From Pinus tabuliformis (lineage: Eukaryota; Streptophyta; Pinopsida; Pinales; Pinaceae): DNA of 64,000 nucleotides. The translations under genes and the position numbers were made by a program. The notes beneath the pieces were generated by a model. The model ran no database searches, had not been told where the DNA came from, and saw nothing but the letters and a program-made list of their open reading frames with translations. Positions 47,250 through 59,329 of this stretch are shown here, one piece after another. The DNA lies in assembly GCA_031772625.1 (NCBI GenBank), contig CM062804.1:274443174-274507173 (forward strand), given 5' to 3'. Numbering within the stretch: the first letter of the stretch is position 1; each line of letters starts with the position of its first letter.

Positions 47250-48430
47250 GAGTGCCCCTGTTGCCATAATTGCATAAAAATATGGTGCTTTTCACTCAAA
47301 AAATCCTCCTCTTCCTTGACCCAAACCTCTAGGTCCTCTAGCCACCATGCCTCATCCTCGACCTTGCTAATTGTACTATCTACTATGGTTATATCGAGCT
47401 CAGTTGATCCCAATTGTCATGGCCTCTATTCCTTCAGGTCCCTACAACCAGAATGAGTCAAATGTGTGCTCACATTTCAACTCCAATGCACACAAATGAA
47501 GGATATCATGCCTTACTAATTTAAAAAATCTCCAAATAAAAGTATGGTCCTAGGATTCATATACTTCCATCATTGGGAAACTCATCAATATTTGGCCGCA
47601 CAATTGACAAATCTCACACCACATTCCTTTGTGCTACGCAAGTTGTTTCACTACTTCAATCACCATATAGTCGGTCAATAACTTGCTTTCATTTATATGG
47701 TGGCCTTCTATCCAATAGATGGTACATGATACTTCCTCCCACTTTTCCTTCCCCTTCATCAAATATTGAGGTTGTAAGGTTAACACAACTAGCTATGACT
47801 ACACCTATCCCATGCCATTTTTCTATCCACCTACTGTCGGTGAAGCCTCTACCTTTAACACAAGTCTTAGAGCCTATGACTATACACCTATCCGCTATTG
47901 TCTTAATGCTAAACTGATTTCTGGAGGTAGTCCTCCAATGTACAAGTCTTTATTTTTTGCATTCGGGATCTTGAATGTTAGATTATCCTTTAAAACTTTG
48001 AATCATTCATTAAATTACCATTCTAACTCACTTGGAAAATGATTGATTTCCTTCAATTTTGTAACGCATTAGGACTCTAACTTTGGCTTTTGGAACTCCA
48101 TAATCAATGCTTGTGCGATATCCACTCTACCCTTATTCTGTCTAGCTAGAGTCGTGATTTTGAACTTCATATACCATTAAAATGCACTATCCATAAAGTT
48201 TGCTATGATTTGTGCATTCTTCGTGGCCTCATCCTAGAAATATTTGGTTGTCCACATGGCCTCGCACACAAATAGATGTTGTTATGGGTCCTCAATTCTG
48301 GCACCATGAAACATTGGCATCTATAATTCAATGATTTCCATTTCATTTTTTGGCAATATTTCCCAATGAAGTACTCCCACCTACACTTGTTGAACTATGA
48401 GAAAGTTACCACCCAATTGTGTACAAATTT
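47250..48430 (-). pseudogene. gag remnant, Gypsy copy B
   Basis: Capsid blocks MPMFHGARIEDP (about 48310), ALIMEFQKPKLES (about 48090) and FKVLKDNLTFKIPNA (about 47975) give the retrotransposon gag pattern. Fossil; many breaks. Confidence 0.75.
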
Positions 48431-48997
48431 GAACTTGAGGACCTTCTATCAAAGCTGCTATAGTCTAACCAATCCCACTATTACTAGTATTTCATTGTCA
48501 TTAACAACAATTACTATGTATGTTAATCATATCAATGCATTGAGTGCTCACTACCTAGTTCATGGATATGCATGGGATCGTGGGCTCAATGGTAGGTAGT
48601 GTTTCATTTTGTGGTTATGGTCCTAAAGCTTTTGTACTATGTAGACTCAGTTTTTCTCCTTCTCCTTCCTCTGTTTTTGATGTACCAAACTACATCCCTT
48701 CATAACTCTCGTCACTAGCACTACTCATGGTCCTTTAGTGGACTCTCCTAGCCCCTCCATCTTTGCTTCTTCTCTTGACAAGAATCGACACTCATTAGCA
48801 TCCTCCCATGTCACCCCATAAAAAACTCCTTCTTCTCCTTAAACTGTCAACCTCGTAACTCTCTTACTCCATCCTATCCCTTCTCCTTCCTATGCACAAC
48901 TCTCACCCCGCTGTCACCTTCCACTATAGTCCTTCTATCTCTTCTCGTTTCCTTTTCCTTAGACCATCTCCTAGTTCTCCCCAAGTGGGGGAGAAAA

Positions 48998-49801
48998 TGT
49001 AATACCCCACAATGAATCATAAATGTTCTAATTTACTTTTTCTAACCTTGCTTCATTGATTAAAGGCCATGTTGAATACATGGTATGAATAAGTGATAAA
49101 CATAAATGTTTATCTTTTTAAATTTCATTAAATAATATTATTTATGGCCATACAGGAAAATTACAGTGCAAATGATATTAAATGAGAGTTTCAAATACCA
49201 AACAGTTAAAAGAAAGTTAGAAGAATAAATCATCTCAGTTAGGGAAAAGGGATCCAAGAGGGTGAGAGAGGAAAAAACATGAGGCAACCTTGTGAGCTTG
49301 GAGCCTCATTGGAGAAGGCCTAATAGAGGAGGAAAAAAGTTGTATATATCCATACCATTAGATGGGATTTTATGGAAGGAGCCACGATGCTACCCAAAAG
49401 GGAAATCTAGAGGTAGTTTTCAAGTGGAATCCAAAGGTTCGATCTTGTATGGTCAATGATTATCCTAGGCTAGACCTAGTGTGGTCATTTTTGGAATAGA
49501 CTAATCTTGATGTCAAACTAGCTCGAGGGGAGTTCTTGTAGGAAGAATGAGTCCTAATTGGTTGGGTGGAGCATTCTTTTTTCGAGAAATAATTTTCATG
49601 GCATGCCAATTTCTTAGAAAGAGATATAAGTGGAATTTGTTCTTAGAATGGTTCTTATACGTATTTATGTTTTCGTTTCACTGTGAAAATGTATTGAAAA
49701 TTAATAATGGTAATGTAAGGTAATCATATATTATTGTTGAATAAGGTTATTCCAAACCTTAATGGGCAATTTTCCATCCATTTCGAAAAATCCTTAACTC
49801 A
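48998..49801 (-). repeat. LTR of Gypsy family 1, copy B
   Basis: 804 bp, TGTAATACCCC...CTCA. The 3' end of a minus-strand LINE abuts its right edge within a few bases. Confidence 0.75.
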
Positions 49802-49810
49802 TTACTTTTT

Positions 49811-50158
49811 CCCCTAGAAAAATCGTAATCTTTCATTATACTTTGAAAAATTACATATTGTAGATGCACTAATGCATATGTTGTAACTCTGATCAGCCTG
49901 AGGGCTTAGCAAGCGGTCAAAAATATGTCAACATATTTACCAGAATCATCATGCAAGATGTTCAAGAACAAGTATTTTCTGTTTTATGTACCTATTTGCC
50001 ACGCAGGGCCTTTTATATACTTCAGATCATAAATATATACAAAAAATTGTACAATAACATCATCAAAATTTTGTTAACCATTCAGATCATTCGTTGTCTG
50101 CTCTGTGGTAGCGAGGGTCTATGTAGGGTCGATGGTAATATTGGAGATCATTTGACCC
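49811..50158 (-). other. 3' untranslated region of the LINE
   Basis: Sequence after the ORF2 stop, ending near a short T run on the plus strand (possible degraded poly(A) tail on the sense strand). No other feature seen. Confidence 0.6.
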
Positions 50159-53100
50159 TCACTGCTCCTGGATCAACCACTCTCCTCGGGGAAGTGACGT
50201 GGTCATCTTGGATAGTTCCTCGGCACTGCTATTGTGTTCCCTGTAGATATGATTGCAAGTGATATCATTAAAATGTGCCTTCATATTATTTATTTCATCC
50301 AGTATAATGCTGAGTGTGTGAGTGTGGCAAGTAGTAATATTATTGAACCAGTCTATAATGATCTTCGAATCTCCATATATATGAATGTTCATGCAGTGAT
50401 GACCCAATGAGAAATGCATGAGATGACGGAGAGTAATGAGTTCGGCAAAATTGTTTGAGCCAATCCCCAAGCCCATTTTGACTTTATAGTAATGTAGATC
50501 GTTAATGTAAAGGATGAAACCGCCTCCGCAACCCTGTTGTTGGGCTGCACCATCAAAAAATGCCCAAGGGACATTTTTATCGATGTGTGGAGGGTCATGA
50601 GGCCTTCGGGCACGAGGTTGAGGAGGCTCAGGTATATCGTTGAAGGTCGAAATGATCAGCGCAGAAGTGTGTGGCCAGCTCACAGGTTTGCCATCGAATA
50701 TGTTCTGGTTTCGTGCCAGCCAGAGATACCAGCAGATTATAGGCGGAAGGCTCTGTAATTTTGATCCTTTGTGCCTATGATACCAACTTTCCCATGCTCT
50801 ATTCAAGTCATCACCATCCCACATGCCCATAAAACTGATGGAATTTGATATGTTTTGCCACAGTTCCATCAGGCCTGTACATTTCAGAAAGAGATGTGGG
50901 GTCGATTCAGCTGCATTTTTACATATTGTGCACCAGGTTGGTCCGTAGATGGCTCGGTGCATGAGATTTTCACCAGTGGGAACTTTATCTCTTAGTATAC
51001 ACCAAAAAAATAATTTGATCCGAGGTGGTGCTGTGAGCTTCCAAATAGCCCTCCACCAGAATGCAATTAAATCCGGAACTTTGTGTGATATCAGCACTTG
51101 GTAGCCCACCTTTGGAGTATACAAACCGCTGTCTGATTGGTGCCATATGAGTTGATCCGGTCCCTCTTTGATCCTGATATGCGATTCAAGAAGAGCTGTA
51201 ATATAATCATTCCATTCTTGATGCCAGCATTGTGGTAAATTGATTTGATGTGCGGATTTCCATCGTTGTGCAAATATGGTGGAATTGAGAGGATCCGCAA
51301 TGTTAGCAAGGACCTTAATCTCATGGGAGTGTAGATGCTGGATGAGGTTCCTTGATAACAGATGCCTGCCACCGCTTCCAATCCATGGATCTAAACCAAT
51401 GCGGGCCAAATGTCCATCATTGATTCTCCAAACCAGATTGTCCCTAATGAGAGGCAAAGAGTGCAGTAATGCCTTCCACACTGATGAGATGCCAGTTTTG
51501 GGCCAGTTTGGAAATCGAATCCATTCCATGATATTCATAGGCCATATGTATTTATGATATGAGATGCAGGTCCAAAGATTCTGTCTCGTGAGAAAAGTCC
51601 ACCCCATCTTTGCTGCAAGTGCCTGTGCGAAATAAGGCAGGTCTTTTAATCCCCAGCCTCCCCATTTCTTGGGCAACGCTATCTTGTTCCAGCCCACCCA
51701 TGCAAAAGTCCTCTTATCTTGGTTCCCATTCCATAAATATCTGTTGCATAATTGGTGTAGTCTGGTCAGTATGCTTCTCGGAATCCAGGCAAGGGCCATC
51801 CAATAGACTGGCATTGCCTCAAGAACATATTTTATCAGTACTAGTTTGCCTGCCCTGGACAAATATCAGTGACTCCAAATGTTAAGCCTCTTCTCCAATT
51901 TTGAGATGAGCCAAGTCCAATCAGCTATCTTCTGGCTGACAGGCTTGATCCAGAAGCCCAGGTATTTAAGACCCCGATCTAGAGGATTGATGCAATAAGG
52001 GAACAGATGGTGAGAAAATTGAGACTCATGGATGGAAGTACGAGTGAAAGTGATGGTGGATTTTGAATTATTTGCTATCATACCAGAGGCTGATGAGAAA
52101 AGAGAGAGGATCTTTGAGAAAGTTCGAGAGTCCCTGATACTGCCATCAAGGAAAATAATGACATCATCCACAAACAGTAGGTGGGTGAGGAAGCAGTCAT
52201 CAGATATCTTGAGACCACATAGCTCCCCATCTCTCTTGGCTGACGCGATCAATCGGCTGAGACCATCCATGACAATTAAGAACAGAAGGGGAGACAGGGG
52301 ACAACCCTGTCTGAGACCTCTTTTAGAATGGAAAAAATGAGATGCAGACCCATTTATAAGCACACTGAAAGTAGGAGTGGTAATGCAGGCCATGATCCAA
52401 GTAATGAAATTGTGAGGGAACCCCAGGTGGATAAGGAGCATCTTAATGTATAGCCAGCTGACACGATCAAATGCCTTAGCCAAATTGATTTTTAGGGTGA
52501 TGGCTTTTTGGTGACAGGTCCAGATGGAGTGGATGGCTTCCTGGGCCGAGCCAATAGCTTCATGAATCTGACGGTGTTCAAGGAAGGCAAATTGTTGGGG
52601 GGCGATATGACGGGACATGATAGGGCGGAGACGGTTTGCAATGATCTTGGAGATGATCTTATAGAGACAATTGCACAGGGATATAGGTCTGTAGTCATTG
52701 AAGGAGGATGGGGAGTCTGATTTCGAAATGAGAGCGATAAAAGTCGAGTTGATGGCATTATACAAGGTCCCTGTTACTCGACATTCCTCCACTACCCTTA
52801 GCAAGTCATGGCTGAGCAACTCATAGAAAGCAAGGTAGAACTCAATGGTCCAACCATCCGGACCTGGGCTTTTATCCTTTTTGAACCATTTCAATGTGCC
52901 CTCAAGCTCCCCAGGAGTCACAGGATCAAAAAGAGCCTCTGCTTCATCCCCTTGTACAAATCTGGGGAAATGACCAGCAATATTTATAATATCAGCAATA
53001 GTCGAGCCCGGGGGATTTTTGTATAGATTCCTGAAGTGTGAAGATCCTAAGTGTGAGAGCTTGTTAAAAGTGTCAGCCACACCTCCCTCAGGATTCGGCA

Positions 53101-54250
53101 TGCTCCAGATAGTATTTGTGACTTTTCTGCCTTTTGCATAATTGTGGAAAAACCGGGTGTTGTCATCCCCTTCTTTTAACCAAATAGCTCTGCTTTGAAG
53201 GTGAATAGATTCCTCTCTATCTTTTAGAATCTGTGACTTCTGGCTTTCAAGCTCCACCAGGTGAGATTTATCTTCAACAGTGACAAACCCCAAACCTCGT
53301 TCATCCTGTAGGGAGCAGAGTTCTGATTCAATATGCAGAAGAGCCGAGTTTTCCTTCTAATGCTTTTCTCTGGCCCAGTTTATGGTTAGGTGCTTGAGCT
53401 GTGATAGATTGGAGCAAAAACCCTTTGCTAAAGAGTCAGATCTATCAATCGGATTCGCTGCCCAAAAATCTGAGACCATCCGAATATAAGATGGGTCCTG
53501 AAGCCATACATGATTAAACTTGAACAGGGCTTTTGGCTTTTGGATAGGTCCCGAGATCTCCAGGTATACAGGGGAGTGATCCGATATGCCTCCAGCTCCA
53601 ACCCATTGTTTTTAGTGGTGCATCTGTTGAATAAGGGTCCCTTTCATGATATATCTGTCCAGTCTGCAAGCAAGGGCAGCTTCACCCACCCTTCTATTCT
53701 ACCAAGTGGGGAGAGGTTTGTTCATAGGGACATCAATCAGATTGTGTCTTTCCAGGAGATCAGTCATGTATCCCGTGATTGAATCCACCTGAGCCATAGA
53801 TCCCCATGATTCCCCATAGCCAAGGGAGAAATTGAGATCGCCTCCCATGATGATGTGCTCAGCAGAGAAAATAGAGAGACTAAGCAGGTGTTGCCAGAAA
53901 AGCTCCCTTTGTTGACAAGGGCCATAAATGTTTATAACCCTAAGGTTGTGCCCTAGGTCTACTGAAAAGAGATCTATGCCCATAAACCCCTGACCTCCCC
54001 AGGAGGCATTGACTCTGATAGATTTAGGGTTGTATCCAATCGCAAGGCCCCCTGATCGCCCAGTAGAGTCTATGGCTGATAAATTCCACCCATGACACAT
54101 AGAGGTTAAGGAGTCGGATATGAGATCAGTCGGGCCTAGGGTTTCTTGAATAAGTATAATGTCAACAGGAACGATCTCAAAAAGTTTGCGCAGGGCTAGT
54201 TTCTTGGAGGCACTAGCCATGCCCCTGCAATTAAAGGAAAGGAATTTCAT
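50159..54250 (-). pseudogene. LINE ORF2: endonuclease, reverse transcriptase, zinc finger, RNase H
   Basis: Starts MKFLSFNCRGM at 54250. Domains in order: apurinic-type endonuclease (54250-53690; LIQET, GGDLNFSL), RT (about 53000-52000; KSPGPDGW near 52870, YRPISLCNCLYKIISK, LNKAFDRVSW-type block near 52470, GLRQGCPLSPLLF, FVDD near 52160), a zinc-binding RT-associated domain (about 51000-50900; WCTIC...TPHLFLKC) and RNase H (50570-50200; FFDGAAQQQGCGGG, IYGDSK). All lie in one frame; stops are at 53699-53701, 53612-53614, 53357-53359 and 51866-51868. Each could come from one C-to-T change (from CAG, CAA, CAG and CGA). Function known for the family: nicks the target and reverse-transcribes the element RNA. 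Confidence 0.9.
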
Positions 54251-55345
54251 GGGGGAATGTTGGCAGGGGTGTTCGTTGCTCTAAGAACCCCGTCAAGAGT
54301 AGATTGATGGCCAGAGGTGACTTTAGCTCCAACCCGTCGGATCGCCTTTGATAGGTTAGATTTTCTCCCCCGAGATGTCAAGGGTGTAGTACCGGGAATG
54401 GCCAAACCCAAACCAGCATGAAACATTGGGGATTCTCGGGAGATAATTCAAGGACGTAGATTGTAATGATGAGGCTTTGACCCCTGAGATGAAGATGGAG
54501 AAGTGGACGGCGAGGATAGGGAATGTAGAGAGGGAGCGGATGGTGCAATGACAGGCGAGGATGACAAAGTGTAGTGTGTAACAAAGATGGATGGAACATG
54601 CATGGATGAACAAAGAGAAAAACCAGAGCAAGGGGGAGAGAGATGTGTACCCGAAACAATGGTGGCTTCAACGGCTGCTCGAGATCTGGTGACTGGTGGC
54701 GAGCAAGTACTGTGAGCCGCGACCGCTGCCTGTTGAGACAAGTTGGCTAAGGGGGTAGGACCCGGTGCTGGAGGACGCTGTGTAGCCGGCGATACGGTCT
54801 TGGAGGGTACAAAAGATGCAATTGAGGTCTCCTCTAGCTTCTTGGTGAGGGGGCATTCCTTGAATAAGTGCCTTACCTTGTGGCATCGTCGACATTGAAA
54901 AGGAACCCCCTCGTAGTCCCGAATCTGAATCCTGGTGTAGTTTCCCCAATGCAGTGAAATTTTCTCTTCCATGCCCTCGTGGGTGTCCAAGTGAACTAGA
55001 ATGCAAGCAAGGGTTCTGTTCCTTGACTCCACAAAAGTCCGGTCATGATCAAGATATGTGCCCAGTGAATTCCCTATACGAATGAAAACCTCCTCACACC
55101 AGTACTAGAGGGGGAGTCCTAGCAGGCGAACCCATAATGGACCAGCCCCAATTTGTTCTCTCTCGGGATTGAAGAGAGGGCTCCATCTCTTTAAAAGGAC
55201 CAGTGCCATCTTAATGTGCCAGTATCTGGCGAGCACCAAATCTGTATAGTTTTCTTTAACGAAATGGAGAGCGAACCAACCTCTAGGTAAAACCTGAACC
55301 TCTGGTAGTTCTTTAAGAACGCCCCCCCAGATTTCCTTGACCCAT
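54247..55345 (-). pseudogene. LINE ORF1: DUF4283 and CCHC knuckle, 5' end cut
   Basis: In one frame from the CACTA junction: DUF4283-like part (about 55345-55040; WVKEIWGGVLKELP, RGWFALHFVKENY, GPLWVRLLGLPL), then a CRRCHKVRHLFKECP knuckle (about 54900-54855; the usual Gly of C-x2-C-x4-H-x4-C context is altered), then a long Pro/Ser/Thr-rich tail. Stops lie at 54448-54450 (after YNLRP) and just after LLGLPL near 55107. The final TGA (54247-54249) overlaps the ORF2 ATG as ATGA, which suggests reinitiation. ORF1 of this family binds RNA. Confidence 0.85.
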
Positions 55346-55358
55346 CACTACAACAAAA
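55346..55358 (+). repeat. CACTA terminal 13-mer
   Basis: CACTACAACAAAA, the En/Spm-type end (identical to the Tam1 end as I recall it), followed by the AGCGATTAGCG subterminal sequence common in plant CACTA elements. Confidence 0.75.
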
Positions 55359-55379
55359 CCAGCGATTAGCGTCCCTTTT

Positions 55380-56960
55380 TACTTATTTTTTTGCATCTAG
55401 AACCCATTTGTGGTGCTATTTGCATCCATTTATCAAATATGGTGCAAAACTTGACACAAAATTTGCATCAAGTTTTGCACCAATTCTTACACCAAGTTTA
55501 GCACCAGGTATCGCAATAGGTTTTGCACCACGTTTTGCACCAAATTTTATGCCTAGTTTTGTGTCATCCTTTGCACCAGGTTTTGTTCCAGGTTTTGCAT
55601 CAATTTTGGCATCTATTTTTGTTTGACATACTTTTGCATCTTCATTTGCATCCACTTTTTGCACCTACACTTGCATCAACTTTTGCATCCTTTTTTAAAT
55701 CATTTTTTGCATCCATTTTTTCATCCATTTGTGCATCACTTTTGCGCCACGTTTTACATCGAGTTTTGTGTCTAGTTTTGCATATAATTTTTCATGTACT
55801 TTTGTTGCATCCACTTTTCCATCTTGTTTGGCATCCATATTTACATCCTCTTTTGCATCTATTATTGTACCCACTATTGCATCTAATATTTTTGTGCCAC
55901 AATTGGCGCCTAGTTTGGCACCTCCTTTTGCACCCACTTTTGATTATAATTTTGCATCCACGTTTGCATCCTCATTTGCATCTAGGTTTTCATCAACTAC
56001 TACATCTATTTTTTCATCCCTTTTTGTATCCAATTTTGGACCAGGATTTGCATCGGGTTTTGTGTCTCATTTTGCATCTACTTTTGCATCGACTTCTATT
56101 GCATCCACTTTTGCATACAATTTTGCATCCACTGTTGCACCCATTTTAAATTTCACTTTTTGCATCCCTTTTTACATCTTCATTTGCATCATAATTTGAT
56201 TCTTTTTTTTCATCTATCATTACATCCACTTTTGTTATGCCATAATTTGCACCATGTTTTGCACTCACTATTGTATCCACGTTTGCTTCCAATTTTGCAT
56301 CCATGTTCACATCCTCTTTTGCATCAAATATTGCATCTATTTTTGCATCCACTTTTGTGTCAGGTTTATGCATTGGGTTTTGCATCTCGTTTTGTATCTA
56401 CTTTTGCATCTACTTCCATTGTATCCATTTTTTTCATCCATTTTTTTTTTGCCTGTTGCATCAGTGTTTTCTTCCACTTTTACATCCATTTTTGCATCTT
56501 ATTTTGCATATTTTTTTGTCTATTGTTACATCCACTTTTGTTGCACCATATCTTGCGCCTACCATTGCAACCACATTTGCTTCCACGTTTGCATCCACAT
56601 TTGCATCCTCTTTTGTGTTCAAGTTTGCATCAGATATTGTGTATGTTTTTCCATCCCCTATTGTATCCACTTTTGTTTCATCCATTTTTGCATCTACTTT
56701 TGTGTCCGTTGTTGCATCCACATTTGTTTCACCACAGTTTGTGCCAAGTTTTACACCTACCATTGGACCCATGTTTGCTTCCACTTTTGCCTTCATGTTT
56801 GCATCCAAGTTTGCATTGACAACTGCATCTACTTTTGCATCCACTTTTGTGTTAGGTCTTTGATGTTGTTGTGCATCTACTTATGTTGTATCCACTTTTC
56901 ATCCAATTTTACTTCTATTGTTGCCCCCATTTCTATGTTCACTTTTGCATCCCTTTTCCA
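55380..56960. repeat. 12-nt array, block 1 (TTTGCATCCACT type)
   Basis: Degenerate 12-nt units, consensus near TTTTGCATCCAC with variants such as TTTGCACCAAGT. Because the period is a multiple of three and the unit has no stop, several frames on both strands stay open (for example FAST-type repeats forward, VDAK-type repeats in reverse). Not a protein gene. Confidence 0.85.
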
Positions 56961-56999
56961 ACACTCATCATATTTTCTGCATTGATGATATTCCTTATG

Positions 57000-57720
57000 G
57001 CATTGAAAATTATGAACAATTGATGACAATGTCAATAATATTGACAATGATGAAAATGAAGATGATGGCGATGACATGAATTGTGATTATGATGATAAAG
57101 ACGATAGTGGTTACAATGACATTAATGATGATGATGGCAATGATTATGATGATGACGACGCTAATGACCTTGGCGAATCTTCCCAATTTTAGATGTTGTC
57201 ATTGTCATAATCATAAGCATTATCTTTGGTGTCATCATCATCATTTTCATCTAGGTCATCATCAAAAACAATAATGGCATGAATGATGATGATGATGATT
57301 ACAACAATGTTGATAGAAATTACATTAATGATGATGATGGGGATGATAAAAATGACAATGATGATGATAATGGTGGTGATGATGATGATCATCGATCATC
57401 TCTAAAAAATAGAGTTGTTATTTCTCTTACGTATATCAATGTGTCCTAAACAACCCTTTTCTAGCACTGATCACATTTTTTGGGTTGATGATATTTCTTA
57501 CAACGTCTATAATTATAAACAATTGCAAACAATGTCCATAATGATGATGATGATGGAGCTGATGATGATGGCATGAATGGTGATTATGATGATAATGTAA
57601 TGATGGCAATAATGATGACAAGGATGATGGTGATGATGATGACAATGATTATGATAATGAGAATGAACAATTACTAGTTTCACTACCATCTTCTGGATAC
57701 ATATTACTATCATACTTTTT
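57000..57720. repeat. GAT-rich array, block 1
   Basis: Mixtures of GATGAT, GACAAT and AATGAT trinucleotides broken by short unique pieces (57180-57260, 57420-57530). Confidence 0.85.
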
Positions 57721-58260
57721 AAATTTTCTGTCTCTCTTGAGGTATCTTACTATAATGGTGTTGTCAACACTAGAAAGATATCTTGTTGTAATGGTGGTTA
57801 TAATGTTAGCACTAGCAAAGTTTTTGTTAAATTTTGGTTAAAAAAATCGATTTATGCAATTATTTTGACAATCTATGTAAAAAAGTAAATAACATCCAAT
57901 TATTTTGACTGTAGTCCCATTGATTATCATGAATTCACCAGTCTGAAGACCATCTTCTACATACATATTATTATTAAACTTTTTTCATTATATCCCTCTT
58001 ATATCTTGTTGTAATGGCAGTATTAGCACTAAAAAAATATCTTGTTGTAATGGTGATGTTAGTATTAGCACTAAAAAATCACTAAAAAAGTTTATCATTT
58101 ATTTATTTTTAATTTGGGATATTTTTGTTTTTATTTTTTTTTGTTTTTAATTCTATTTTTATGTAGTAATATTTTTTTTGGTTGAATTTTGGTAGTAACT
58201 AGTTTTTGGTCGAATCATATGTATTAACCATGTTCTTTATGCTACAAGTCTAATTGTTGG
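57721..58260. other. Spacer between array units
   Basis: AT-rich, with a recurring TATCTTGTTGTAATGG phrase (about 57776, 58002, 58040) and AGCACTAAAAAA phrases. No gene. Confidence 0.6.
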
Positions 58261-58289
58261 GACAAAATTGCTCTTTCAAATAAGTTGCA

Positions 58290-59275
58290 AAAGCTATTTT
58301 ACATCCATTGTTGCACCCATGTTTACACCCACTTTTACATCCCTTTTTGCATCCTATTTTTCATCTTCATTTGATTCTTTTTTTGCATCTATCATTACAT
58401 CTACTTTTTTTGTGACAAAATTTGTTCCATGTTTTGCACATACTGTTGTACCCACGTTTGCTTCCAATTTTGCATCCATCTTCACATCCTCTTTTGCATA
58501 AAATATTTCATCTATTTTTGCATCCACTTTTGTGTTGGGTTTTTCATCTCATTTTGTATCTTCTTTTGCATGTACTTCCATTTCATCCATATTTTGCATC
58601 CAATTTTGTTTCTCATGTTGCACCCGTGTTTGCATCCACTTTTACATCCCTTATAGCATCTTGTCTTGCATCTAAGTTTGCATATTTTTTTGTGTCTATT
58701 ATTACATCCACCTTTTTTGTGCTATTATTTGTGCCATATCTTATGCCTATCATTGCAACCCACATTTTCTTCCACTATTGCATCCATATTTGCATCCTCT
58801 TTTGTGTCCAAGTTTGCATCAAATATTGTTTATGTTTTTTGCATCCCATTTCAAATTTACTTTTACATGCACTTTTGATTTGTCTAGTTTTGCAACTAAT
58901 TTTGTGTTCACTATTGCACCCATGTTTGGCCCATGTTTACATCCCTTTTTTCATCCAAGTTTTCCTCCTTTTTGCATTCAAGTTTGTGTCCCTTTTTTTT
59001 TACATTCATTGGAGTATCCACATTTGTTTCACCACAATTCATGCTAAGTTTTATGCCTACTATTGTGCCCATGTTTTCTTCCACTTTTTCATCCATGTTT
59101 GAGTCCTATTTTGTGTTCAAGTTTGTATGAACTATTGCATCTACTTTTTCATCCACTTTTGTTCAATTTTTCTGTCTTGTTCTGCATCTACTTATGTTGT
59201 GTCCACTCTTCATCCAAATTTACGTCTATTTTTACCCCCATTTTTTTTTTTACTTTTGCATCCATTTTCCAACAC
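58290..59275. repeat. 12-nt array, block 2
   Basis: Same 12-nt family as block 1. It leads into the same boundary phrase (CAACAC(A/T)CATCATAT) and then the second GAT-rich block. Confidence 0.85.
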
Positions 59276-59329
59276 ACATCATATCTTTTGCATTGATTAT
59301 ATTTCTTATGACATTGAAAATTATGAACA

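Larger units (their letters stand above)
44850..49801 (-). mobile_element. Ty3/Gypsy fossil, family 1 copy B
   Basis: Minus-strand element matching copy A from about 46010 to 49801, with extra sequence to the left where copy A is cut by the window. At 44935-45030 the minus strand reads IGDYWDGNTIEKVVDFLREYYD, the usual lead-in to a plant Gypsy reverse transcriptase. Protease, gag and LTR follow to the right. Broken in many places. Confidence 0.75.
49806..55345 (-). mobile_element. L1-type LINE with RNase H domain, minus strand
   Basis: A non-LTR retrotransposon with 3' UTR (49811-50158), ORF2 (50159-54250) and ORF1 (54247-55345, cut at its 5' side by the CACTA element). The two ORFs overlap by ATGA. 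ORF2 is a single frame of 1,364 codons with only four stop codons and no frameshift, and ORF1 has two, so this copy is much younger than the plus-strand LINE at 6000-9680. A short T run at 49806-49810 may be the tail. The RNase H end is the feature known from a group of plant L1s. Confidence 0.9.

Noticed and set aside
55523-56985. Open frames of 156-243 codons rich in Cys/His/Leu/Phe that look like novel repetitive membrane proteins
   Set aside because: They occur in all phases and both strands because the underlying 12-nt repeat lacks stops; no start context, no splice structure and no single favoured frame.
55380-59275. CRISPR-like array
   Set aside because: The units are contiguous 12-nt repeats with no spacers of constant length, in a plant-type genome.
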